30,886 nt of DNA from Nymphaea colorata (lineage: Eukaryota > Streptophyta > Magnoliopsida > Nymphaeales > Nymphaeaceae), in NCBI RefSeq assembly GCF_008831285.2, contig NW_022204552.1, positions 1 through 30,886 of the forward strand, given 5' to 3'. The position numbers and the translations under genes are program-made. Below the pieces are notes generated by a model, which had not been told where the DNA came from, did no database searches, and was given only the letters and a program-made list of their open reading frames with translations. Of the stretch, positions 9,939 through 19,418 are shown piece after piece. How positions within the stretch are numbered: the stretch's first letter is position 1; every line of letters starts with the position of its first letter.

Positions 9939-10458
9939 CTAGAAATGTCGCAGGGAGGGAACGTGCATAAATTGTGACACATAATCAACATCATAAGTGA
10001 TGTCTGGTCGTGTAAACGTAAGATATTGTAGAGTGCCAACAAGACTACGATACAATGTAGCATTGGGATATGCTTCATCTTCTGCAGTATTGTTTCTGGA
10101 AACATTAGTAACCATTGGGGTAACAGTTGATCTGCACGATTGCATCTGAGCGCATTCTACAATTTCCATAGCATAGCATTGCTGGATGAGGAATAGTCCA
10201 GAAGCAGTGCGTTGAACTTGAATGCCTAAGAAATAATGTAAGTCCTCAAGATCATTCGCATGTACGTGGTACTTCCTTTTGAAAGCATGCAAGAAAAGTT
10301 GGACTGCTACCAGTGAGAATGATATCATCCACATATAATAGAAGTATAATTACAGTCGACTATTGCAGTTGAACAAATAATGATGGATCTGCAGAGCTGG
10401 CTTGAAAATTGTGAGAAAATAAGAATTGAGCAAACCGATCATACCAAGCTCGAGGGGC
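9939..10458 (-). pseudogene. copia reverse transcriptase, C-terminal half, frameshifted
   Basis: The YVDD catalytic motif is encoded on the minus strand at 10335-10324, preceded by APRAWYDRFAQFL. The TAG at 10461-10459 stands where the family has GLKQAPRAWY (Gln to stop). A second stop follows SLFVQLQ. Shortly after YVDD the frame shifts into the open frame 10334-9939, which carries DLEDLHYFLGIQV, LFLIQQCYAMEI, STVTPM, YRSLVGTLQYLT and RPDITY. These are the standard thumb and connection landmarks. Confidence 0.9.
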
Positions 10459-11472
10459 CTATTTGAGGCCATATAGCGCACAATTTAAGTTGCAAACAAG
10501 GTGTGGAAATCGATCATCTTTCAAACATGGAGGCTGCTCAATGAATACAGTTTCAGTCAAATAGCCATTCAAGAATGCATTTTTGACATCAAGTTGTTTA
10601 AGTGGCCAGGTATTCATAAGACCAACAGAGAGAATGACCAGAATAGCTGCTGGTTTAACAACTGGTGAAAAGGTTTCAAGGAAATCCATGCCTTCAACTT
10701 GAGTATAACCCTGTGCTACCAGACTTGCCTTAAGTCTATCAACGTGGCCATCACTATTCAATTTGGTTTTGTAAACCCATTGGCTGCCAATAATATGCAT
10801 GGAGGGATTGCAAGGTACCAAGGTCCATGTGTCATTTGCAATCAATGCTGCCATTTCATCCCCCATAGCTTGCCTCCAACCGGTATGTTTAACAGCAATG
10901 GAAAAATGTCTTGGTTGGGTGGGAGCATGGGTAGTTAATATGTATTCGGGATTGGGTTTAACAATACCATTTTGAGAATGCATGACCATAGGATGAGACA
11001 GTCTAGTAGAGGTATTAGGTAAGGCATTAGATGAGATTGGAGAGGGTGAGCTAGGCGGCGATGACGAGTGAGGAGCTGGCGACCTAAGCGGTGATGGTGA
11101 GCGAAAAACTGGTGACTCTGGTGATGATATAGGTAAGGGAGGCATGACTGGTTGTTGTAGAGAAGAAGCAAGAAAGGGAGGTTCTGTTTCACAATTGTGA
11201 AGTCTCGCAAGATTAGGGGAGTTCATTTGGTGAGAGCAGGTTGGTAAATTACTATGAAATAGTAAAGTTAATCCAAGTTCAGTAACTGACCTGTGTTTCC
11301 ACTCCACCAACCCATTCTGTTCAGGAGTTTTTGGGCAAGCCTTGAGATATTTGATTCCACATTCTCTTAAATAAGAGAGAAAAACAGCGCTCTTAAATTC
11401 ACCACCTTCATCACTTTGAAAATTTTTTACAGATCTTCCGAATTGCATTGTCACCATCTTATGAAATTCCAT
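10459..11472 (-). pseudogene. copia integrase core joined to reverse transcriptase N-terminal half
   Basis: A 337-codon open frame. It begins inside the integrase catalytic core with QSDEGGEFKS (second catalytic Asp) and TPEQNGLVEWKHR, where the catalytic Glu is kept but the usual ERKHR reads EWKHR. After LLFHSNLPT it jumps to a Pro/Ser-rich linker, so roughly the integrase C-terminal region has been deleted. It then enters RT with DEMAALIANDTWTLVP, WVYKTKLNSDG, RLKASLVAQGYTQ, DFLETFSPVVK and QLDVKNAFLNGYL (first catalytic Asp in LDVKNAFL), and ends at the stop in CALYGLK. The deletion kept the frame open, which is why this is the longest copia frame in the window. Confidence 0.92.
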
Positions 11473-11779
11473 AAACTTTGTAAAAAAATCTGACTTAGAT
11501 TTTAAAGGATAGATCCAGGAGTATCGAGAGTGGTGATCAACAAAGACAGCATAATATCAAAATTTTTGAAAAGAATCAACCGGTGCTGGTCCCCAAAGAT
11601 CACAATGAATTTTTTCAAAGGGTTCATAATATTCATCATCTAATGGAAAAAAGAAAAACGTGTTGCTTTTCCCAATTGACAACTTTCACAAATAGAAAAC
11701 ATAGACTTTTTTGCTGTCAAATTTATTCTACCCTTGGACGATAAATCCTTAATCCTCACAGAACTATGCTCTGATACCA
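11473..11779 (-). pseudogene. copia pre-integrase zinc knuckle and integrase N-terminus
   Basis: Near 11700-11640 the minus strand encodes ICESCQLGKATRFSF, the CxxC half of the pre-integrase zinc finger. Integrase starts with HCDLWGPAPVDSF (first catalytic Asp). A TGA (plus 11559-11557) replaces Arg in the usual FRYYAVFVDHHSRYSW. Between the zinc knuckle and the primer-binding site only about 70 bp remain, so gag and protease are gone. Confidence 0.88.
11768..11779 (-). other. primer-binding site for tRNA-iMet
   Basis: GCTCTGATACCA on the plus strand is TGGTATCAGAGC on the element strand, the standard plant copia primer-binding site complementary to the 3' end of initiator methionine tRNA. 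It lies directly against the 5' LTR. Confidence 0.93.
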
Positions 11780-12205
11780 TGAAAGGAAAAATGCAAGACT
11801 CAAATTTTAAGTGGTTCGGATTAAAAAGAATCCTACGTCCTCTGTCTCTCACACCAAGAAAAATGATGGATATGAGGTTCCCTTGATGAGAGAATTTATA
11901 CATGTTTCTTGGAGGGATTGTTACAGATTTGTTTAAAATTCAAACAATCCTTCCTTAAATTTCTAGTTTCTATAATCATTTCTTTCTCCTTTGATGAGGA
12001 TATGTTGCCACTTTTCTTGCCTAGATTCCCTGCCTCGTGAGGTGTTCTTCCTGGATTTATCACTCCAAATCTAACGGGTATAGTTGCCTTTTTGTTTGAT
12101 TTGTCATGATCTTCATGATTTTCTTCATTCATTGAGCTCGCATGATCTTCACGATTTCCTTCATCCGGTGAGCAGCTGTAATGGTCTGCAGCTTGTGCAT
12201 TTACA
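11780..12205 (-). repeat. copia 5' LTR
   Basis: 426 bp, ends TGAAAGG and GCATTTACA on the plus strand. I count about 19 substitutions and no net length change relative to the other LTR, roughly 4.5 percent, many of them transitions between C and T or G and A. Confidence 0.93.
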
Positions 12206-13879
12206 CAACAGCCATGGTCATTTAAGTGAATGGAATAGGTTGGTCATCATCACTGGGTAAAGCAAAAATCTGCTTTGTTTGTTCTATGCAACAGCCACGG
12301 CATTAATTGTGACTATTAAAAATGATTGATACGCCTAACAGCCACAGTGTTTACCTTCCCTGAACCCCAATAGGCAGGAATGCTATAACCACAGGTCCCT
12401 GAAGGGCAGTGCATGCACCCTCCCTGAAGTCAAAAGGGTGTACCAACTGCACCCGTTTCATATCTGCATCTTTCTGTTTAGTTGCAGTTCCTTTCTCTTC
12501 TTGAGATAAATCTTTTATCTTTTCATGTATTTGCAGTAAGAAAGAGACCCAAGTTAAAAAAGAGAAAATGTAGGAGGGAAGATTTACTTTGGGTGAAAAA
12601 GGTGCTTATTTACTTTGTTCATAATTGTAAAAGACTTTTTAATGTTCCCACCTGAGGTATGCACACAAACTGAGTGACCACTTTTTCCAATTTTGTAGGT
12701 AGAATTGGGCATGTGGCACATGGGAAATTAACTGTTGTTAAGCTGATATCTGGTGTGCAGTGATATGAGTCCTTCAGAGCTAAAAATTTGTGTGTCCCCT
12801 TATTCCGGATGACCAAATTTGAATATCAATCAAGAATTGTATGTTGTACCTTTAATTAGGTCTACTACTCTTGGTCAAGAAAGTGATTGCTAATGGATGG
12901 ACAGCCATTTGACCCCAATGCTAGTTACTATTTCTCATATTTTATATATTTATATATATGTATATGTGTGTGTAATAAAGTGGCACAACATGTATAAGTT
13001 GATAACACAATCGGAATGTGGTTCAATCACATGAACGGATTCAACCAACTAACAGTAATGTGTAATAACGTTTGTTACTCCTAAAGAAATGTTTGCGCTT
13101 GACTCCCAAGCAAGAGAGTGCTTTCTGCTTCAAAAAAATTGTGGTACCAGCTAACTGAACGTAGGAATGAAGATGATGCACAACAGTATATTCCAAACGT
13201 CAACAACTTCAAAATTAGTGCGGGGAATGATGTGAAGGACTTGTTTTCAGCTAGAAATAGAAAGTGAAATTCTACCATCTATTATTGTCTTGGGTTTTAA
13301 ACCTTTTTGTGCCATTAATGTTGAATATAGAATAAGTTTAAGATACATAGAGTGGGAAAAAAGTTGAGGGGTGTCATGTCAACATGAAAAGTGCTTGGCA
13401 AAAAGTAACATGGCAGCCATGTGCAAAAGCAAGGTGCAGGGTCCTTGTCATCCAGCCAGAACTTCTAGGTGGTTAGGGTCTCTGAGACAATATTTCTTTG
13501 CTGAAGGAATCTCATTCCTCATGGGTGGACTCCTTTTTGGTCACTCAACTGTTTCCTTTTTTTCTCTCGCTCTGTCTCTCTCTCTTTTTCAATCTCTCTT
13601 TTTCTCTCACACACACATACACAGATGCATGCATGCATGCATTGACACATACGGAGTAAAGTAGAAGAAAATGAATTAGGAAATGTCAGATGGAATTTTG
13701 AAGTTTGAAGAAATAGATATAAAGTACTGTGGTTGCTGCTTCACGCCATGCATTTGTTGTTAAGCTAAGCAAACTTGCTCCATAAATTGCACAGACAGGC
13801 AAAAGATGGAAATTAGGCAATGTTCCAGCAATAAAAGGAAGCTATGTAACCAAATCAGTTGAAGTCACCATATGGAATG
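12206..13879. other. intergenic, no recognised gene
   Basis: Open frames here (12619-12816, 13081-13278, 13371-13664) show no motif I recognise; the last runs through a TC- and CA-rich stretch (13560-13625). A small ATGC repeat (GATGCATGCATGCATGCATT) lies at 13625-13643. I see no transposon termini. Confidence 0.35.
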
Positions 13880-13887
13880 AACACACA

Positions 13888-13941
<54 letters not shown>
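13880..13941. repeat. (CA)n(GA)n compound microsatellite
   Basis: About 20 CA units with one CAT interruption run directly into about 10 AG units. Confidence 0.95.
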
Positions 13942-14082
13942 AGGGTCAAAGGGGCTTCTTCTTCAATGAATGAGCAGTGCACTCTTTTAGTGCTTAAAAC
14001 CAGCATCCAATTAAGCAGTCCAGTGTCATTGTCATGCACCTTGCAGCCATTCTTCTGGGTCTATTGTAAATAAAATTATTCT

Positions 14083-14410
14083 CTTATCACTGTCTTTTTG
14101 ACTGCTGGATGCTTTGGATTAAATTCATTTCATAACTGTCTTCTTTTTTTTTTTTCCTTTAGTTTGTATGAATACCCTTTGTCTATCGTAAAGAAAATGA
14201 TGTTCTGGTCACTTTGTCTCTTTTACTGGGGATATTATGGATTAAATTCATATCACAACTACCTTTTTTTGCTTTATTTTATACAAATACCCTTGGTCTA
14301 TCCTCATGAAAATGACGCTCTGGTCACCATGTTTTCTTTACTGATTGATGGTTTGAATTAAATTCATTTCACAACTGTATTTTTTGCTTTAGTTTATATG
14401 AATACCCTGA
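14083..14410. repeat. 120-bp minisatellite, about 2.5 copies
   Basis: The landmark GGATTAAATTCAT occurs at 14116 and 14239 and, as GAATTAAATTCAT, at 14355, giving periods of about 123 and 116 bp. Each unit continues with a T-rich block, TAGTTTGTATGAATACCC or a variant, and AAAATGATGTTCTGGTCAC or a variant. A single related unit lies at about 3798-3880 (GCTTTGGATTAAATTCATTT). Non-coding. Confidence 0.85.
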
Positions 14411-14519
14411 GGAGGCTGAAGCCCCTTCCTTTTTTCCTCTAATCTGGTTCTGGGTGGAGAGCAGAGTACATGTCAACTAAAGTGTCATGCATCCATCTTT
14501 TGCAGTCCCTAGCAGTAGC

Positions 14520-15030
14520 ACCCATAATAAAAGAACTAACAGTGAACTTTTGTTGTCTTGTCAGTCCGGGCAACTATGCTACACCGCTTGGGGCTTTCTC
14601 TATATGTGGGGACAGAATGAATTGCAAATGGTCAATTTTGTATAGGATTATTACAAACAGACTTCAAATGCAATTTAGCTACTATACCTTGAGGAGCCAA
14701 GTTTAAATTTCACTAATGAGGTTCCATTGAAAGAAGAAAAAGAATAAATATTCTAGCTATAAACTACATATTAGATGAATAAGAGACCATAAGGACTCAC
14801 CGATCTCTCAAGAATTTGATTTACATTTTCATATAATACCCATCATGTACATTATATTCTCACCACGGCCATAATTTCTCCTATAACAGTATGACATATT
14901 TTTGAAATTATTGGTATTTTTATGTTTGAACCAAAATTTGTAATTTCATAAAAAAATGAATCGCTGTCTAAAAAAAAGGAGGGACCACTATCAATTTGTT
15001 CTTGATTCCTTGATTGGGATTTCAAGGGGA
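14520..15030. repeat. NLR 5'-flank duplicon, segment 1 (copy 1)
   Basis: Directly repeated at 26745-27275. Shared stretches include AGAACTAACAGTGAAC/GAACTAACATTCATAC, ATATTCTAGCTATAAACTACATATT/ATATTCTACCTAGAAACTACATATT (split forms), GTAATTTCTYCTATAAC and ATCAATNTGTTCTTGATT. Divergence is substantial, with many indels. It lies upstream of the NLR pseudogene in both places. Confidence 0.75.
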
Positions 15031-15084
15031 AAATAAAATACGAGGGATCTAAAGATGGTAGGCTAAGCTACACACAAGTGGACA

Positions 15085-15549
15085 AAAATGAAAAGAAAAA
15101 AATTGAATTTGTCAACATCCGTATGAACCACAATATGTAATTGACACCATTTTCACTGGTTGGAACTCCATTTATTAATTGTTTTGTCTTCAACTTAATA
15201 CCATTCATATTCTATTAGCATGTATACCCCTGCATGAATGCACTTAGCCTATAATGTTTATTTTTCTTAATTGCCGATACTTGTACTTTTTTCGTAGAAG
15301 AAAACACTAAATTTGATCAAGATAAACTTCTGTCGTGTACATATGAATCCTTCTTAATAAATGGTGGGGAGCCTACCTCCCAGCATCCTTCATTGGATCA
15401 AGATAAACTTTTGGGAGTGAAAGTCTGACCTTTTATGCACCTATCAGAAAGCATCCAAAGCTGAAGCTTTTCTCTCTTCTTTTGCTCCAATTTCTACAAC
15501 TGCTGTCATTATATGTCGGCAAGCAGATTGCAGATGTGGTCAAGATCTA

Positions 15550-15603
<54 letters not shown>

Positions 15604-16060
15604 AGAGAGAGAGAGAGAGAGCCACAGAGGTACTTAATGAACTGTACATTTCACCACTTTGTGAAAACGAGAGTTTGTTTGGAAGAACGATTTTTTTCTT
15701 TTGGGGATATTGTTGGATTTGCTTCTTGCGTCACTTGTTTTAAACCCTCAACTGAAGCCTTCTATGCATGAAATCAAGAACGCCCACTTGAAAGGAAATA
15801 GCTGAAAAGACTAGTAACAACAGCTAGCCCAGGCTATGTAATTGGTCTGAGCCAACCTTGCATGGCTAGTTCCACTTGATCATGCTCTGTTGCTATTGTT
15901 AGAATGACCTTTCACATCCCGTTCTGAGCTCATTGTTCTGTCAAACAGAGCATGTTGAATGACAACAGCTGAATGGATTAGTATGAGCCCCAGACATCCT
16001 GATCATAAGTCTAAATATGAAACACTTTGTAATGGTCATCATGGGGACATCATCATCTTT
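15085..16060. repeat. NLR 5'-flank duplicon, segment 2 (copy 1)
   Basis: Directly repeated at 20765-21575. Shared landmarks: AAATTTGATCAAGATAAAC, AAGCTGAAGCTTT, GAGGTACTTAATGAA, ATGTAATTGGTCTGA, GGTTCTGTCAAACAGAG or close variants, and CCAGACATCCTGATC. A microsatellite sits at the equivalent place in both copies. Not coding. Confidence 0.85.
15552..15621. repeat. (TA)n(GA)n compound microsatellite
   Basis: About 24 TA units followed by about 10 GA units. It occupies the position of the CA/TA/TATG compound tract at 21070-21203 in the paralogous flank. Confidence 0.95.
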
Positions 16061-16232
16061 GTCTCTTCACAATAGACCAGCCTTGAGTTTGGCAAGGTTG
16101 ATGGCATTCCCTCGCGGCACGAACAAGTTGTACTTCTAGTCAATGGTCAGGTCACGAAACTTGGATGGGCTAAACAAAATTTTGGATTTTGAAAAAAAAA
16201 ATCATGCATCCAAACTTTTTACATAATACAAT

Positions 16233-16239
16233 TATAAAT
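16233..16239 (+). promoter_or_regulatory. candidate TATA box of the NLR pseudogene
   Basis: TATAAAT lies about 270 bp upstream of the NLR start codon. The intervening block with GTAGAAGTTTGGGGTTCAGG and GGATTTATTTAGCA recurs at 27470-27530 and in weaker form at 28195-28240. That recurrence suggests a leader or core promoter shared within the family. Position and composition only; function is inferred. Confidence 0.3.
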
Positions 16240-16505
16240 CCCACAAACGTGAGAAAGAGGAAGTGTAGATGATGTAGAAGTTTGGGGTTCAGGAATTTTT
16301 ATGGATTTATTTAGCACCAATCATGGACCTTGCCAGCCTGTAGAGCACTTCCTTTGTCTTCCTTCTCCTTCCATTTTCAGATTTAAGCAGTGGTGGACCC
16401 AAATTTGTTTGGCCTTCCTTCGCCTTCCCTCCTTCCATTTTCAGATTTCTAGTTGTCTTCCTCTGCTAGCTCTTTCTTCTACCAAGAAAAAAAAGAACAG
16501 AGGAG

Positions 16506-16753
16506 ATGACAACAGTAATCGACACCCTTGTGCAAATACCTATTTCTATTCTGTTGGGGCTGTAGCCAGCTTGTTGTAAGAAAAGGTGGATCTCATCTTG
16601 AATGCCAAAGATGATCTCGAGGTGCTCTAGGAGAAGTTCAGATGCTTTCAGAAGGCCCTCAAAGTCACAGATCACAAGCCCTTTTTCAGCAATGGGGACA
16701 ACAGAGATCTGGAGGGACAGCTGAAGGATGTTTTCAATGATGCCCAGGACATC
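16506..16753 (+). pseudogene. NLR N-terminal coiled-coil segment, interrupted
   Basis: From the ATG at 16506 the frame reads 19 codons to a TAG at 16563. Shifting frame at about 16560 continues into the main gene frame, which contains TAA (16577) and TAG (16628) but otherwise reads as a typical CNL coiled coil: EKVDLILNAKDDLEVL, EKFRCFQKALK, then DLEGQLKDVFNDAQDIMERY. The last of these is the conserved stretch before the EDVID-type region. The frame is continuous with the open frame that starts at 16754. Confidence 0.85.
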
Positions 16754-17845
16754 ATGGAACGATACCAAACCACAATTGCACCTTGCAAAAGGGACAAGGT
16801 AAGGAAGCCCTGGACCACTCTGTGCTCTTGCTTTAAGGAACATGTATCTGCATCTTACCAACTTGGGAATGAAATTAAAAAGATCAACCAATGGCTTAAT
16901 GAAATGGAACAACATAAGAAAATGGTGGATTTGCACAACACAACACCAAAAGTTAAGAGTGAGGTTCCTATTGGTGGTGAACATGACAATTCTGGAGAGA
17001 TAACCCATCTCATAGGTACTGCACAACCACCCACAGGTAGGGCAGATGATAAAGAGAAAGTAAAAGAACTCTCGTTTGATGGCTTCAAAGAGAGTACTGC
17101 GCTCGGAAAAGATGGTGTTTCTATTGTATCCATTGTAGGTCAAGTTGGCATTGGGAAAACAACTCTTGCAAAAATGGTTTTTAATGAAGTCAAAGAACAG
17201 TTTGGGAACCGCAGGTGGTGGGTTTGTGTTTCAGAGAAGCCAAATCGTATGGGTTTGATGAAAAACATATGCAAGGAATCGGTCAGAGAACTTAAGGGTA
17301 CCACTTCCTTGAGTGATTTGTGCACACGATTATGGAGTAAGCTGTCAAAGAGCAAGTTCTTATTGGTCTTAGATGATGTATGTGAATTAGATGGGTGGTG
17401 GGGAGACTTAGCAGCCATCCTGTTGGGAGGTGCCAAGGAAAGCAAGATTTTGATCACCAATAGAAAGGTAGAAGTCTCCCAAGCGATTGGTGCTAAAATT
17501 CGTAAATTTCCACAAATGTCTTTCAATGAAAGTTGGAGCTTGTTTCTGTGTGTGGCAAAGAAACAAGAACGTGAATTAGAGAGTCACCATTTGAAACGTA
17601 TTGGGGAGAAAATAGTGGTGAAATGTGGTGGGTTGCCACTTGTTGTTCAGACAGTAGGATCCTTAATGGGTACAAAAATAATGATGAAAGATGACTGGGA
17701 AACCAATGAGAAGACTGAGATCTGGAAATGGAAGATGCCTGCCTCAACATCATCATCCTCTGAAATATGTGGTAGCATTCTTCCTGGTCTCATGCTGAGA
17801 GTTGTTTTGTATATTGCTTCATTTATCCAAAGGATCATGAGATAA
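16754..17845 (+). CDS. NB-ARC-containing open frame of the NLR pseudogene (363 codons)
   Basis: The longest open frame in the window; its ATG at 16754 is an internal Met of the coiled coil, so as a gene model it is 5'-truncated. Motifs by residue: P-loop GQVGIGKTT 129-137; RNBS-A-like WWVCVSEK around 156; kinase-2 FLLVLDDV 202-209, with the terminal W typical of CNLs displaced (DDVCELDGWW); RNBS-B KILITNR 231-237, where the usual Thr-Arg is Asn-Arg; GLPL as CGGLPLV 291-297. The ATP-binding Lys and the Walker B Asp pair are intact. The last roughly 20 residues are out of frame, because RNBS-D (CFIYPKDHEI) is encoded in a different frame after an indel near 17786. As it stands it would give a CC-NB fragment without winged helix or LRR. 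Confidence 0.8.
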   Translation: MERYQTTIAPCKRDKVRKPWTTLCSCFKEHVSASYQLGNEIKKINQWLNEMEQHKKMVDLHNTTPKVKSEVPIGGEHDNSGEITHLIGTAQPPTGRADDKEKVKELSFDGFKESTALGKDGVSIVSIVGQVGIGKTTLAKMVFNEVKEQFGNRRWWVCVSEKPNRMGLMKNICKESVRELKGTTSLSDLCTRLWSKLSKSKFLLVLDDVCELDGWWGDLAAILLGGAKESKILITNRKVEVSQAIGAKIRKFPQMSFNESWSLFLCVAKKQERELESHHLKRIGEKIVVKCGGLPLVVQTVGSLMGTKIMMKDDWETNEKTEIWKWKMPASTSSSSEICGSILPGLMLRVVLYIASFIQRIMR

Positions 17846-17847
17846 AA

Positions 17848-18207
17848 ATGGATAGATTGGTCATGCAATGGATGGCACATGGATTGATTGACCAAAAGAA
17901 AGCCATTGATGTGGAAGTGACTGCTAACCAATGGATTAGTGACTTGATAAATCGGTTCATGATTGAAGAAACTGAATATAAGGATCTCAAATTACATGAC
18001 ATTTTGCATGACCTTCTCTTATATATAGGTGGAAAGGAATATAGTCATGCCTCTGCTACTGAGCACACCCACCATCTGTCATTACTTGGAGTCGATAATG
18101 CAGAAGTGCAAAAGCATAATGCCTCAAGAGCAGCAAATAAGTTGCGCACAATCTTGACAAGTGAGTTGCCTTTGGTTTATACTAAAGACTTAGCCAATTT
18201 CAAGTAG
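17848..18207 (+). pseudogene. NLR winged-helix and MHD segment
   Basis: Frame of 119 codons continuing RNBS-D, which starts slightly upstream at about 17810 with CFIYPKDHEIKMDRL. It then reads VMQWMAHGLID and the MHD-type motif as KLHDILHDL at about residues 48-56, where Met of MHD is Leu. The His and Asp are kept. It ends in the TAG at 18205, in the context ANFK-stop-LRMLSL, where CNLs usually have FKQLR or FKHLR. The stop probably arose from CAG. In the intact family this domain closes the nucleotide switch. Confidence 0.85.
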
Positions 18208-19180
18208 TTGAGGATGTTGTCATTGAGGGAATGTCAGATCGATGAGCTGCCAAAGTCCATTGAAGACCTTGCACTTCTAAAATATTTGGATCTAAGTCAT
18301 TCTCATGTGAGATGGTTGCCCAGTTCAATCGGGAGACTCTGTAACCTGCAAACATTGGATTTAAGTAATAGAAGAATTGGAGAGTTGCTCAAGGAAACAG
18401 GCGAAGTGTGCAACTTGAGGTATCTTTGAGGTATCTTGGCCGGAAAGATACAGAAAATTGGAATTTGTAGCTGAAGGCTTGGAGAAGCTTACTAATTTAC
18501 AAACCTTGCATAGGTTTATGGTATGCGATGACAAGGGGGATACAAGAGGATGCAATATTAAGGAAATAAAAGACTTGAATAAACTAAAGGGGGAATTGTG
18601 AATAGAAGGTTTGGGTGGGGGAAGGGTGAAAGTAATTGATGCACAGAAAGCAGAGCTTAAGGAGAAGCATGAACTAATTAAGGTGAAATTTGACTTCGAG
18701 GTGCGAGAGGATGATAAAGTTGGTAGTGCTTCTGAACAGAAGGGTTTGCTGGAGGCTTTGAAACCTCCACATGGCATAGAGAGGTTGGAAATTTGGGGTT
18801 ATACAGGAGATAGGCCTGCGTGGTATTCAGACACGAATTATGGGAAGCTGCGAACAGTATGGCTGCTAAGTTGCCCATTATGGGCAACAGTTATAGGAAT
18901 TAAATCATTGGAAGAATTGGGGGTCAGAGACTGCCCAACATTGTGTGAATTACGGAGCATGCCTTTGCTGAAGTCCTTGGAGATTTGGGAGTGTGATGGG
19001 CTCAACACGATTGGTGACTTGCCTGCATTGGAGTCGTTGGATGTGAACAGATGTGAAAAGCTGAAGACTCGCTAACATGCCTGCATTGGAGTCGTTGGAG
19101 GTGAAGGGATGTGGTAGGGTAGAGCAAGTAGCTGATGATCACATGCTAGCTTTAAGGAGGTTGTGGTTGTCTGACCTGAA
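18208..19180 (+). pseudogene. NLR leucine-rich repeat region, four disruptions
   Basis: First block (18208-18426) holds about three canonical repeats: LRMLSLRECQIDELP, LLKYLDLSHSHVRWLP and LQTLDLSNRRIGELL. An 11-bp tandem duplication (TGAGGTATCTT) then breaks the frame. The next block contains FVAEGLEKLTNLQTLHRF, then TGA at 18599. An open frame from 18611 to 19075 encodes the linker VGSASEQKGLLEALKPPHGIE, the usual R1/R2-B domain boundary of RGA-like CNLs, and repeats of the form LKSLEIWECDGLNTIGDLP. It ends because ACTCTCGCTAAC of the paralog (29404) is here ACTCGCTAAC, a 2-bp loss. Beyond that the paralogous frame continues to about 19180. Confidence 0.87.
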
Positions 19181-19212
19181 CATTTTGAAGCAGCTCCCTA
19201 ACCTCATTGATA

Positions 19213-19358
19213 GTGCAAGATAGGGATGGAAATTGCTTGAGCAACTACCTAACTTCATTGAGTTGGGGTTGGATTCAGAATTGCCCAAGTGCAAGATTGG
19301 GATGGAAATTGCTTGAGCAACTATCTAACCTCATTGAGTTGGGGTTCGATTCAGAATC
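19213..19358 (+). repeat. 76-bp tandem duplication in the LRR region
   Basis: Units starting GTGCAAGATAGGGATGG (19213) and GTGCAAGATTGGGATGG (19289) repeat over about 76 and 70 bp, with the shared core GAAATTGCTTGAGCAACTA. The period equals about one LRR but is not a multiple of three, so it shifts the frame. The equivalent place in the second copy (29710-29770) has only one unit, so the duplication arose after the copies split. Confidence 0.9.
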
Positions 19359-19418
19359 AGCAGTACTACTGCCATAGACATTGCCATCACAAGTACCCAC
19401 ATTTCTACCCTCCCTTAC

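Larger units (their letters stand above)
8947..12205 (-). mobile_element. Ty1/copia LTR retrotransposon, internally deleted, minus strand
   Basis: A 3259-bp element bounded by two 426-bp LTRs (8947-9372 and 11780-12205), with a primer-binding site beside the right LTR and a polypurine tract beside the left, so transcription would run right to left. The internal region is only about 2.4 kb. It has lost gag, the protease and most of GAG-pre-integrase, and a second deletion removes the integrase C-terminal region. Remaining parts in order: zinc-knuckle end of pre-integrase, integrase core, reverse transcriptase, RNase H. Stops and frameshifts occur in every domain. The flanking 5-mers are CAATG (8942-8946) and CAACA (12206-12210), an eroded or absent target duplication. 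LTRs differ at about 19 of 426 positions by eye, so the insertion is not recent. Dead as a coding element. Confidence 0.93.

Noticed and set aside
8947-12205. Autonomous copia element
   Set aside because: gag, protease and part of integrase are missing and every remaining domain has stops or frameshifts.
16466-17143. 225-codon minus-strand frame
   Set aside because: It is antisense to the NLR coiled coil and NB-ARC, whose motifs on the plus strand are unmistakable.
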